Program-made: the position numbers and the translations under genes | Shown here: positions 33,861-47,041 of the stretch, one piece after another | How positions within the stretch are numbered: the stretch's first letter is position 1 | How the letters are laid out: every line of letters begins with the position of its first letter | Notes under the pieces: model-generated | Database searches by the model: none | The model's input: the letters and a program-made list of their open reading frames with translations, nothing else | What the model was told of the DNA's origin: nothing | Assembly (NCBI GenBank): GCA_949361645.1 | Contig: OX442417.1 | Location: forward strand, 4,318,319 to 4,382,318 | DNA length: 64,000 nt | Source: Spongilla lacustris | Lineage: Eukaryota > Porifera > Demospongiae > Spongillida > Spongillidae | Reading direction: 5' to 3'

Positions 33861-35670
33861 TTAAGGCTTGCTGTATCTGCAAGAGAGGATTAAAGACAGA
33901 TGGTTGTCATTTTTGTTAGACAGCAACTTCTGATGGATATATAGGATGCCAATACCACAATGCTGACTGAGCTAAACAGATCTATTGCATGCACATGGGA
34001 TAATGGACCCGAACCAGATGGCCTCAGAGAGGTGATATATGCTGCTGGTGACTGCTGACTCAGGGAATGCAAGCCCAGGCCTCCCCTGCCTAAGCTGAGC
34101 TCTGCCTGTGATGGGGGGGGGGGGGGGGGTGTGCATTTGGAGGCCCCTCAAGGGCTAGTTGGGAGGGTGGTGGAGTGGGGTCGTATAGACCACTAACATG
34201 TGACTTCAAACATCGCGGGAAAAATGGTTTATGATCAATGTTGTCCGCCATCTGGTTACTATAGAACGGTATGGGCAACACTGATTTACAGTTTTATGCG
34301 CGTTTTGGGTCTCGTAACACTTTTATATTCTTGTCATCGAATGATGTCAGTGTCCACTGTATAATTAAAAAAACCATGCAGGCTCATAATCGCTTGCTGT
34401 GAACCAGAGATAAAATATGTATAGAGGGATTGGAAACGGGACTAATTATCGCTAGGTAACAGGTACCATCCGCACCTGAATCCTTACAAGTCTATACATG
34501 CAGCCTACACCTCAACTTTAAACCATACTGCATACTGTTTCTAGTTCTTTGGGTACTCCTTTTTGTCCAACGGCAATCAGTATAAGACACACAACATAGA
34601 GTAGAAACTCGCAAATCACAGATCATAATAAACAATATTCCAAAAACGAGGGGGGTAGTAAACGAAGCAGATATTCCTGACATTCAACAGAATGAACAAC
34701 ACTATCACAAATTCCTGCAGTCAAGGGTAGTGAAACAGTACATAGCAAGGGCTGTGTATCCTTAGTATAGAAGACATGTATATTAACACACGGAAATAAA
34801 ACTTTAGTGAAGATACCAACAGTTCTAGATCCAGAGATTCGGGTAAAGCAGCAACACTAAGCTCTGGGGACACATTTACAACGATGTTCTTGTGAGAAAT
34901 ACGCACACTCAGTGTACGGGTGTCTCTAGCCTCCAGCTTTCGATGAGCGAAATTTTGCTTTTCCCATCACCTTTGAAAAGTGATGTGTTATAAAGCGCAC
35001 GTTTTTAGTCGAAAAACTTACGGCCACACCACTTTCCAATCTTTACGCAACAAGACAAAATAGGTTACACGCTCGTAGCCATCACAACGCCGATGAAACT
35101 GTCGGACAAAGTGAGTATGTCCAATAATGCACAGTAGTGATTCTGAAAAGCCCCTATACACATAAAACCCCCTCTATTCTAGAGGTAACGGAGAGTGCTT
35201 TTTGGTGGAGCTGGAGAAGCGAGATGCTGCAACTTTGCTTCCCCTTATCTCCCAACATAGAGGCCCGGAAGTATAGTGCTAGCTGAGTGATGAGTGGAGC
35301 TCCTACAACCAGCTGACAGCTGCAACAGGTAACACACATCTGACTGTCAACCACTCGCTCCATTTTGTTGACCCCACCACTGGAGCACATACCCAAAGTG
35401 TGGAGGGTACGTGGAGCTGCTGCAAGCGGATGATGCGAGAGGAGAAAGTGATGAACTCTGGCTCTATTTGAGACCTATCTTCCTGAATTTATGTGGAGGA
35501 AAAGATTTGGAAGGCCCATAGCATTTGGGAATATACTGAAGCACATCGCACAACATTACCCTATATAGCTATCAGTTATGTTGCACTACACTTCATTGTT
35601 ATAATATTCTATTCCATTTAATCGTTATTTAATGTACTAATAAAATTTATTACCTAAAATAAGCCACCAG
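33861..35670. other. Non-coding stretch
   Basis: A G-run lies at 34111-34129. Near 34424 the phrase GGGATTGGAAACGGG matches the terminus of the element at 18829. No gene is supported. Confidence 0.4.
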
Positions 35671-35675
35671 TCGTA

Positions 35676-37174
35676 CAGTGGAAACCATCACACTTGCTCC
35701 TATAATTTTTTTGTACTGTTATTTTGTTCACTTGAATATATTTCAATAACAATGAGATCAAATGAAAATCTGACAAGGCAGGTATAGTGTACAACTATTT
35801 TTCAATATATACTGAAAGTTAAAAAGCATCACGTGACTATTTACTTTTGTTATTAACACTTGTTGTGACCCCAGTACAAAAAAAATTGTGAGCATAATTC
35901 CTTCTCCTGTAGGCAATAGATCTTGACCATATTCGCAATATATCTAAAGAACAAGCATTAGCAACCTTTGGCCGAGTCGGTTTTTAAGTCCGGTAAATAG
36001 TTACGGTATTATCGAGCTAGATATGCGTTTTTAGCTCGTAAAAGCTTAGCGATGCTATTTCGTAGTACGCTCTCACTGGACTGCTATATTTCGCTTCCGA
36101 GTCGTCACATGTTAGATCTATCGCGAAATCGTACTTGGGAGGCAATAGACCCTTCTTTGCCGTTAAAAAAGTGCCATCAGAGCTGAGTACCTGAAAACCT
36201 CCGCCATATCGCGATGAATTACATTTGAAACGTCATCATTGCATCATTTTGTATCGTGAATATATTTATAATGTGACGTATCGGCAGAGATAATATAGCA
36301 TCAAATTGGGCAGGTTACAAGAAACGTTAAAAAGCAAGAGGCAACTCTAAAGCTGGAAGGGAAGCGTACCCAATTAGCTATTTGGAAGCTGCCATCTAGG
36401 ATTCGAAGCTTTGGGTGATAGAACGCTAGCCTTGGCGAATGTCTTGATGGTCCATAAAGCTTCCCAATTTGATGCTACTGATTTACTAAACGTTCGCCGT
36501 GAGTGGCTGCAAGATGCAGCATCGCTAGGTTAAGAACCATTTTCACAATCCCTTGCATCCATTCGTATTATCGTCACATTATAAATATATTCACGATACA
36601 AAATGACGAAATGATGACGTTTCAAATGTAATTCATCGCGATATGGCGGAGGTTTTCAGGTACTCAGCTCTGATGGCACTTTTTTAACGGCAAAGAAGGG
36701 TCTATTGCCTCCCAAGTACGATTTCGCGATAGATCTAACATGTGACGACTCGGAAGCGAAATATAGCAGTCCAGTGAGAGCGTACTACGAAATAGCATCG
36801 CTAAGCTTTTACGAGCTAAAAACGCATACCTAGCTCGATAATACCGTAACTATTTACCGGACTTAAAAACCGACTCGGCCAAAGGTTGCTAATGCTTGTT
36901 CTTTAGATGCATTGCGAATATGGTCAAGATCTATTGCCTACAGGAGGAGGAATTATGTTCACAATTTTTTTTGTACTGGGGTCACAACAAGTGTTAATAA
37001 CAAAAGTAAATAGTCACGTGATGCTTTTTAACTTTCAGTATATATTGAAAAATAGTTGTACACTATACCTGCGTTGTCAGATTTCCATTTGATCTCATTG
37101 TTATTGAAATATATTCAAGTGAACAAAATAACAGTACAAAAAAATTATAGGAGCAAGTGTGATGGTTTCCACTG
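35676..37174. mobile_element. 1.5-kb TA-flanked element, mostly inverted repeat
   Basis: The termini CAGTGGAAACCATCACAC are inverted and flanked by TA (35674-35675, 37175-37176). The arms are about 600 bases each (to about 36281 and from about 36568) with few differences, and the spacer is about 290 bases. CAGTGG next to TA fits Tc1/mariner ends. No transposase is encoded, so it is a long-arm MITE or fold-back derivative. Confidence 0.85.
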
Positions 37175-37176
37175 TA

Positions 37177-37661
37177 CGTCTGAGCGATGCACATGCAGAT
37201 TGTAGGAACGGAATCGCACATGCAGCGTGCAGCGGGATCGCGACGGTCTCGCGCTGATGTAATCCATCCGCTACTGCCGTGTGTGGGTCAGGGATCGAGA
37301 CTACAGTATCTATAACGCGCAGCGTGTTAATTGATTTTGATTAATACTAAGAAACTAAAGTACAACCCGTTTCATGCTTATTCCATCATACACATGCACT
37401 GCGTTTTGTTACTAAAAGCGCTGTAGCTGAGCAGATACTGTCGGACAAAAAACTGCCCTACGAAATTATTTGACAAACCATTTATAACTCGCCAAACGAA
37501 GACACGCAGACCACAAAAAACGATCAAGCAGGCAGTCGATACATGTAGGAACTAGATTAAAAAAAAAAAAACAGAACCGTACCTTGTCGAATGGATTTAG
37601 TGATTTTGGTGCTATTACTCTTCACCCGCGTTAAGCCATAGATAATAAGCTTTAAGGTGCT
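37177..37661. other. Non-coding stretch
   Basis: No gene. An A-run occurs at about 37558-37571. Confidence 0.4.
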
Positions 37662-38465
37662 CAGGGGTGTTAAGGCAGCCTACGCGTGTCTCGTACCCAG
37701 ACCGTACATATTTAACCTTTCATAAAGTGTAAAAGCCATATAACATGTTGCATTGCCGTCAAACTTGGCTTAAGAATGCTATATATATATGTCCACCTAA
37801 TAGTGTTGTTCGATTGTTCAGGTTTACTTGCAAGCGTACGTATTGGTAACAATTAGCCATCGAGCGATAGTGGCGGTGACAAAGCAATGCACGGATCAAG
37901 CAATAAATGCCATATTATGTTAGAACCCTACACGCTGGACAAAGTTACGCTTAGGTTGTGTAAGATGTACTTCAGCCTTCGTAGCAATCCTGCGTAGTAT
38001 TTTTCAAAATGGCGGCGTATTTACATAAACATGACTATATTTAGCGAACCAAGTACGTTCCAATCACATCCTAAGCGTATATGAGCAATAGAAACATCGT
38101 GTAACATACCAGGCACAAAAGTCCTCTTATCCGCCCTCGTCTTCATCAGCGCCGTTTTGCTTTTCACAAACGACCCTCTTAAGGCGATAAAATATGACGT
38201 AACTGAACTTTCCCGCTCGACAGCTGCAACTTTTATATTGTCAAGCCAAAACTTATATGCGTCATATACGAAATCTAAGCGCTAGAATACCCTAGCACGA
38301 CAATAGGTATGAATGCTTTACAAAAATATCTTCCGTACGATCGCAATGCTTGAATAAACAGTGATTTGCATTATGTCATAATGATGTAATCATGAACATA
38401 CTTGTCGACATATTGTCAACATCATGTAAATATGTTTTCTTGTGTAGGCTGCCTTAACATCCCTG
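37662..38465. mobile_element. Candidate hAT-like element, CAGGGGTGTT ends
   Basis: The left end CAGGGGTGTTAAGGCAGCCT and the right end are inverted with two or so mismatches over about 24 bases. The flanking 8-mers AAGGTGCT and AGTGTGAT match only at five positions, so the hAT assignment rests on the CAGGG-type terminus. The 804-base interior shows no protein. Confidence 0.6.
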
Positions 38466-38774
38466 AGTGTGATTAACACGAGATCGCTGAATTTGCCCAT
38501 TCAATGTATGGCGCACGTGACCCGTTTCCTATATTATCTCTGTGTAGCGTTGTCAAATGAATGGCATTAAATCACGCGATAAAAAAAAGATAGAGTTCTG
38601 TTGAAATCGTCAAATTCCTCCATAGTAGTGACGTGTCGCTATTCACTTCCTTGAATTGTGGGAGTGTCATAGACTCATAGATCTACAGTAAACATCTGAA
38701 GGCATAGGGAAATCGGGTCGTTGCGTGCGTATCTTCGCAGCGTAAACTGCAACTGGGTATTACTCTGATGTACC
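38466..38774. other. 5' flank of the 38.8-kb gene
   Basis: This presumably holds the promoter of the single-exon gene. No TATA box is obvious. The phrase TGTATGGCGCACGT also occurs at 19420, inside the end of the 18829 element. Confidence 0.4.
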
Positions 38775-39749
38775 ATGCAGGTCGTCTCGTTGCAAGACCA
38801 ATGTATAAAATGCGTTACCGCCCACCTGGCTGAATTCTCCGCTGAGCATATGTCGAAGGTGCCGTACAGATTACGATACGGCTTGCTCCGGAGCCTCTCG
38901 CTCGCTGACTTATGGAAGTTAGAAAACGTGCTCGCGGAACAGGTGGGGATGGACGTGACGAGAGTGTGGGAGCAATTCATGCGAGACCACCGGGTGAGCC
39001 CCACAGGGCTAGACTTCGTGCATGGTTATCACGAGGAACCGCCGCAGGGCAAAGTTACTTTTACCAAGTCACTGAGTGACAGAGAGATATGCTTCCAACG
39101 ACTTTGGAACGACCTTGAAAGACTAAAACAGAAAAGGGACCCTACGTCTGTACCTCCCATTCAGAGGTTATTGTTCTCACTGCCTTACGATCCTTTGGAT
39201 AGGGACTTTGCGGAACTTGTTTCCGAAGAACTAAAATTGGACTCTATTGCTGGGGAGGTGCTAGCACGTAGCGTGGTGAGATTATTCATTGTGGCAGCCA
39301 TACAAGTGGCATCACGTGCTCGACCTATGTTCCTGCGACACTGTTCAATTATGGATTACTTAAAACCAAAACGAGATCTATTGGAACAGCGGAAAACGCA
39401 GGCGATCGTAAAGCAGTTGCTCAGCAACGTGACCGCCATAAATACACCCAGCGAGGAAATTGGAGAGGAGTGGTTTGATCTTTTGTTGTCTAATGGAAAG
39501 CCAACTTTAAAATTGTGCGTGCGTTACGATCTATTCCAATACGTTGTTATTGTTGTGCGAAAATGTGCAGAAAAGAAGAAGATAGACGAACTGATCATTC
39601 GCCTTAGGGATGATGTCTTACCAGTTTTGGAACTCAGTAGCTTTACCATCGAGATGACGTCACATTTCCCTCATCTTCAACTCCTCATATGGAGAAATTG
39701 CCCATACATAGGCGGACATTTAGCACTTTTTTTTCAAATTGATTTTTAA
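38775..39749 (+). CDS. Uncharacterised 324-residue protein, LRR-like family
   Basis: A single open exon with balanced codon use. Residues 1-60 (LQDQCIKCVTAHLAEF, then KVPYRLRYGLLRSLSLADLW) form a helical module of the type that precedes leucine-rich repeats in ZYG11- or F-box-like proteins. The middle is charged and helical (DREICFQRLWNDLERLKQKR; DYLKPKRDLLEQRKTQ). The end (FPHLQLLIWRNCPYIGG) looks like the first leucine-rich repeat, and then a short hydrophobic tail and TAA follow. The protein may be truncated, or may splice onward near its end; a related leucine-rich C-terminal piece lies at 47042-47749 on the same strand. ATG 38775 is the first in frame. Function is unknown. Confidence 0.65.
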   Translation: MQVVSLQDQCIKCVTAHLAEFSAEHMSKVPYRLRYGLLRSLSLADLWKLENVLAEQVGMDVTRVWEQFMRDHRVSPTGLDFVHGYHEEPPQGKVTFTKSLSDREICFQRLWNDLERLKQKRDPTSVPPIQRLLFSLPYDPLDRDFAELVSEELKLDSIAGEVLARSVVRLFIVAAIQVASRARPMFLRHCSIMDYLKPKRDLLEQRKTQAIVKQLLSNVTAINTPSEEIGEEWFDLLLSNGKPTLKLCVRYDLFQYVVIVVRKCAEKKKIDELIIRLRDDVLPVLELSSFTIEMTSHFPHLQLLIWRNCPYIGGHLALFFQIDF

Positions 39750-41164
39750 ACACATGTACTAAGTACGATAAATCGGTCTGATTGTGAATCTGTAATTTAT
39801 AGATTTATATCATGAGCCATTCTTGTACAAAAATCAAGACAAAAAATTAATTTCTACCGCACTAATTTATTCGTAAAGTAGACATGTTACGTAACATTTA
39901 TTAACAATTATGCCATTTATCAACAATGTTTTTAAATAATGGCCTAGCTCACGAGACGCATACAAAGCCGATGACGTATTACTAAGGAAAAGTAATTGTA
40001 GCTCCCGTAAACACAGATTGAACACGCACCGCAGATGACCGAAAGGGATGATGTTGGCTTCGTCCAAAGTGGCCGGTCCGCAATTACTAGTAGTTCACGA
40101 CGGGAGACCGAGTCCCAACTCCCAACATGTCATCATATATGCTCCGCCATGCATATTTACCCATCCTTTCAATATTGACCTGGTGCAGCGTCCGTTGTGC
40201 ACGTCGCGCCACCAGCACTTTTTATGCCACCTTTCTATGCGGCAATATTCATTATTGCCATGAAGCCTCGATCGCGATCATCGCGCGGGCAACATATCGT
40301 AAAGCAGAGATAATATAAAGCGATACTTCCTATGATATATGCTATTACATTTATCGTTTCTCTTAGCCCCTTCCGCAGCCAATCATCGACTCAATGTGAT
40401 ATGGGAGATGTAAACGATGGGCGGACCGGCAGCGTGGGCGTTTCTCTAGAGCCGAACACATTGGCAAGCTAGAACCCGTACTTACACGTTTATTTCGTGT
40501 CAAGATATCGAACTTCTTATAGGTTAATACATTTACCGTAGTGATCAGGTCGACAGGTCATGCTGCCCTTCCCCATCACTGAGTTACGTTTACAAATTGA
40601 CAATTACCACAAAGACCCTGCTGCTCTTCTTCCTCATCGGATGGCTATCACAGTTAAGTTACAAGCAAGTCTAGTGTCATATTATGAGCACCAAACAAAA
40701 CAAAAAAAGATAAGTGCCTAAGTAGCATCATAGATACTTGATGGTAGCACATCTCCGTGGAAACAGTTGCAAACAGACATTTAAACAAATTCGCAGCTCT
40801 TGATATTGAAACCTAGAGGAAAAAAAGTGATGGTTATGCATCAGAACAAATGCCCCTACCATAAAACCAAAGCCCTCAGCATCATGCACAAAGCACACTC
40901 CATCCCCTCCCAATGCAAAGCTCAACCAAGGCATCAGGACTAGTGCTTGCCCAACAGGCCCCTGTCATTCATTACCCCCCCCCCCCCCCACACACACACA
41001 CACATACACATTCTGCACACAGTGTGTGGTTTGTATGACTTATACATGTAACTTCTCTGTATGGTTTCTACTAGAAAGGAGTACAGTGTAGGTGGTACGG
41101 AGGTGAAGAGGAAAGACACATGAACACTTAACCTTCAGTACTCACGATAAGTCTAAGTAGATAC
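39750..41164. other. Non-coding stretch
   Basis: No gene is supported. A poly-C run followed by (CA)n lies at about 40975-41005. Confidence 0.4.
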
Positions 41165-41345
41165 CATGCAGCCCCGGATCAAGCATAGCCTTGGGGGTGG
41201 GGGGGGGGGGGGGTGTGAGGGGCCAGCTTCCCCCCCCCCCCCTCCCCCATGGCATATGAAATGCCACCCCTCTGGCAGCAATTGCCCCCCCCCCCCCCCC
41301 CCCCCCCCCCAGCCACACACGCTTCCGTTGATGATTACATATACC
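41165..41345. repeat. G/C-homopolymer repeat
   Basis: A poly-G tract, a C tract and a 26-base C-run (41285-41310) surround CCCATGGCATATGAAATGCC, the inverse of a phrase in the insertion at 8198-8510. Same dispersed family. Confidence 0.65.
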
Positions 41346-42118
41346 TGCGAGTAGATCACATGTTGTGTCATACGTAAAAAAAAGTCCAAATACTTGCTGA
41401 CAAATGTCAACATAGCGGTGGAGCACAACAAGGCATGTACAAATGTACCCCTTCGACTGCATCCCCTCCTCCCCCCCAGTTTTCGTGCGCCCTCTGGTAA
41501 AACCAAATTCATGTAGGTCCACAGTAGTCCTACATGTACATAAGTACATGCCAGAAGTTAGATAGATGTACACATGTACATGTAGGTCTTGTAGATATGG
41601 TAGTCTTAGGTAGGGACATATATGTAAGTCCAGGTACATGTACAGGGTATATTTATTTTATGTCTAACATCAGATAAGGTTGTGGGTTCCTTTCAAGTTT
41701 AATTATATTCACAGCACAGAAGGACAGATCTTACATGTAGTTTGAAGGGAATACATGTACATGTAGACAAAAGACACAAGTAATTTTCAGTACTCAGGTA
41801 GGTACATGTAGGTCTATGTAGGTCCATGTAAGGGTTCATGTAGGGTAGGCCTATGTAGGTCAATGTAAGGGTTCATGCAGGGTAGGTCTACATGTAGCTT
41901 CAGGGCAGGCAAGGTAGCAGCACTACATGTACATGGGCCTCTAACATCAGATAAGGTTGTGGGTTCCCCTTTCAAGTTTATTATTTCACAGCACAGACCA
42001 TGGGCAGATCTTAGATTAAGAGTACATGTAGGTACATGTACATGTATGACAAAAGCCTTCAGTATTCTGGTACATGTACATGTAGGAGCGTGTATGGGCT
42101 GGTTTTTTTTAAGTATGA
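41346..42118. other. TACATGTA-rich non-coding stretch
   Basis: TACATGTA, ACATGTAGG and GTACATGTAC strings are very dense from 41520 to 42085. A 40-base phrase (ACATCAGATAAGGTTGTGGG region) occurs at both 41670 and 41945, marking a roughly 278-base duplication. Confidence 0.55.
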
Positions 42119-43972
<1,854 letters not shown>

Positions 43973-44011
43973 CTACATGTAGAATGCTGTCTGCACATTA
44001 TCCCGCAATGG

Positions 44012-44405
44012 ATCCCCTACGAAAAAATTTTGGCATGACATGTTCCAAATTCATGCGTGATTTGTTTTTGCAAGTGTTCCAGTTTTTCTAGAGCACTGTT
44101 GAACATGCTTACATGTACATGTATGTCATTAAATTGCAGGCATATCACTCTTCTAACTTGCACAGGATGAATAGTTTCTAAAAAGCGATTCCCCGATGAG
44201 GCATACCCGCTAATATGCTAAGGGGTGTCCCGCTTTATAACTTCTCGGGGAACGTGTTTTAGAAACTCTTCAACCTGTACAAGTTAGAAGAGTGATATGC
44301 CTGCAATTGAATGACATAAGCATGTTCAACAGTGCTCTAGAAAACACATGCGACAACATATCACACATGAATTTGGAACATGTATGCCAAGATTTTTTTG
44401 TAGGG
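44012..44405. mobile_element. Fold-back element of about 390 bp
   Basis: Arms start CCTACGAAAAAATTTTGGCA at the left and end TGCC..ATTTTTTTGTAGGGG at the right. Inside, TCTAGAGCACTGTTGAACAT and GCAGGCATATCACTCTTCTA are repeated inverted. The centre (44190-44260) is a second, weaker inverted repeat. The left arm holds an extra TGTACATGTA. No coding frame. Confidence 0.75.
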
Positions 44406-44530
44406 GAAGGTGTGCCCATTGAGGGTGCTCGTTTTAAAGTGTGCCCATTAAGGTGTGCTCCTTTAAAAGTGTGTGACATTTTCTGTACAGTTTATGTTCA
44501 TGCATCGTGTGCTTGCTACCATACATTGCA

Positions 44531-44549
44531 GACACACACACACACACAA

Positions 44550-44616
<67 letters not shown>
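44531..44616. repeat. (CA)n microsatellite
   Basis: About 43 dinucleotides with one AAT interruption near 44548. Confidence 0.95.
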
Positions 44617-44617
<1 letters not shown>

Positions 44618-45255
44618 CACTCATGGAATCGTACAATTGTATGCCACAATATTTGGCCTCATCACATCTGCTACCACCTCTCTTGACCACACCCACCTGC
44701 TGGCTGCACTCCCTTGTGAGGTCTCCCTCCCCTTGCGGCCTCGAAGTACTCGGTGTCATTGTGTCCTCTCCTCCTCCATACTATACATGTATATGGAAAA
44801 CAAACAATATTAATTAATCATCATACAACAGACTGAGTTTTGCAGCATAGTAGGAGGACATGAATCACCATGGCAACTAGATATATACAAATAAAAATTT
44901 GTTCTGGAGAATAATGCTGATATTGCTGTCTTTACAGGGTTAAAACTCGTGTCACTAAAGGGCTAATATCACTGTATCTGACTGGCCTATAAAGGGTTAC
45001 TACAAGTGGTGACCAGTGCACAGACCTGGTTCAAAATCTGTGCCTTCTCCATGACACCCCACTGGTCCCTGTTCTGTTCTGTCTCCATCTCCAAGGTGAG
45101 GGTGGCCTCCATGTCATGCCTCCCTCTCAGACTTAGTATGCGTGGGTCACCTTGCTGAGTTTGTCCTTATCTTTGTCACTGAACACTCTGAGCCTCCTCT
45201 GATGAAGGAAAGTGGAAGGCGAGGATCATGGAAGGAGGGAAGAGGCGAGGATGGA
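44617..45255. other. Non-coding stretch
   Basis: No gene is supported. Confidence 0.4.
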
Positions 45256-45527
45256 GAGGGAGGGAGGGAGGGAGGGAGGGAGGGAGGGAGGGAGGGAGGG
45301 AGGGAGGGAGGGAGGGAGGGAGGGAGGGAGGGAGGGAGGGAGGGAGGGAGGGAGGGAGGGAGGGAGGGAGGGAGGGAGGGAGGGAGGGAGGGAGGGAGGG
45401 AGGGAGGGAGGGAGGGAGGGAGGGAGGGAGGGAGGGAGGGAGGGAGGGAGGGAGGGAGGGAGGGAGGGAGGGAGGGAGGGAGGGAGGGAGGGAGGGAGGG
45501 AGGGAGGGAGGGAGGGAGGGAGGGAGT
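45256..45527. repeat. (AGGG)n array, about 68 perfect units
   Basis: A 272-base purine-only array without visible interruption. It reads as Glu-Gly-Gly-Arg or Leu-Pro-Pro-Ser repeats, both artefacts. Three-G runs every four bases can form quadruplex, and the purine strand can form triplex. Confidence 0.97.
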
Positions 45528-46497
45528 GGGTAAATAGAGCTTGCCATTGGTGAGCATTGATAGCTGGAGTTTGAGTTGTGTACTGTGGAAAGCAATGCAG
45601 AATGTCATCAAAACTAGCCAATTACATTCATGTGCATATGCATGCATATGCACAAGTAACAAGAACTGATTCTTAGCATACATATACATGTACATACTGA
45701 CTTACATGTACAGAGAGAGGGGAAGAGAGGATTCATAGCCACTCACACAACAACACACGCACACACAGTCATGCATACATACTCACACACATGCTCACAT
45801 ACACAATCACACACACATATGCTCACACACGCTGTCAGCTGTGGGGTAATCTGCCATAGGATTCATTTCTTAGGTGCTTGCTATATGGGGTACTTGCCAT
45901 AGGGCCCATAGCTTCTTGCCATGCAGTACTTCATAGCTGTGTGCAATAGGGATCACTCCAACTCCATACACTGTAGCTGTTAGGTGTCTGCCATAGATTT
46001 GAGTTCATAGCTGTTAACTGTGTGATTCTTCATGCATCGCTTATTGCCATAGAGTTCACTCCATACATGGGCCAGGAGTATTCCGTCGCTGCCTGCCGTA
46101 GAGTCCAGAGTGTACCAGCTTTATAGCTGTCTGTCTGCAATAGGGTCCGTGCACTCCCGTACCTCCGTAGCAGTTAGCTGTGGCCTGTGGGGTAGTAGGC
46201 TTCAGTTCTGCCATAGAATCCAGTCCACAGGCAGACTTCCAGGTCTTTAACCTGCATGTCATATCCTCGTGGGATTGATCTTCGATATCGTCGTCTTCGT
46301 ACCGTTCGAAATCGTCCGCGGAAGTACCGAACCAAAAGCGAAGAGCAGGCCTACAGCAGATTATCTCTGCCTACAGTAAATAGCGGTTAATAAGTTATTT
46401 TGCACGTTAAGTTGTTGTGTACATTATAGTGGTGGGTGGGGTCGTGGTTATAGACATCAATTTGCAATACATATAATCATTAACTACATGTACTTAC
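45528..46497. other. Mostly non-coding stretch
   Basis: 45800-46240 contains repeated loose phrases (TGCCATAG..TTC, CATAGCTGT) that suggest an old tandem array. A possible next exon of the - strand gene at 46498 begins at 46350 after CTGCTGTAG; one of its frames is strongly acidic, but the phase-matching frame stops after about 31 codons. Confidence 0.4.
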
Positions 46498-46621
46498 AGA
46501 ACAGCTCGGTCTGGGCACGGCTAACTGACGAAAGAGTAGCACGTGATATTATGCGTTTTGTATTTGGGGTGTATCTCTGCACTAACCATTCAATGGAAGC
46601 GCGATTTGAAGGCCCTAAGCT
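46498..46621 (-). CDS. Candidate internal exon of an unknown gene
   Basis: On the - strand a TTTTTTCAG acceptor is followed by 124 open bases and the donor TTCT|GTAAGT. Only one of three frames is open, reading SLGPSNRASIEWLVQRYTP, then NTKRIISRATLSSVSRAQ, then TELF. No family was recognised. The neighbouring exons could not be joined with certainty. Confidence 0.4.
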
Positions 46622-47041
46622 CTGAAAAAATGATGAAAAATAAGTGCATTGATTACTCTCATATAATCCGGTGGCACCTAAGGAATCATTTGGTTGGGAA
46701 AATATTGATGACTGAATAAGTAAATGAGATAAAATAAATGGACATTGGAAACCTTGCATAATTAATGTGGAAGTGCGGATATAGGTACCTACGGTGCGTG
46801 AAAGTACTCAAAATATGCTAAATAGTCCCCACATTGCAAATCCGAGAGCACCTAGTCAATATAATTTTTATTTCTGCAGTTAGCTGCAGTTTTCTGAATG
46901 CGTCCATACATTTTCTATGGACATTGAATTACGCAATGACCGAATACCGCGTAATCCTTTTGACCGCCAATTTCTCGATATGTTGAGATAAACTGTCTCC
47001 ACAATCCTAAGGTATCTATACTATCAGCGATTCCGGCCAAA
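46622..47041. other. Non-coding stretch before the LRR relic
   Basis: No gene is supported. It could contain the decayed start of the leucine-rich gene that follows. Confidence 0.35.

Noticed and set aside
34424..38535. A single 4.1-kb transposon bounded by GGAAACGGG ends
   Set aside because: The end similarity is about ten bases and the interval contains two independent elements; unsupported.
44434..44817. Thr-His and Cys-Val repeat frames
   Set aside because: Translation of the (CA)n microsatellite.
45142..45695. Glu-Gly-Gly-Arg and Leu-Pro-Pro-Ser open frames
   Set aside because: Translation of the AGGG array on the two strands, not a gene.
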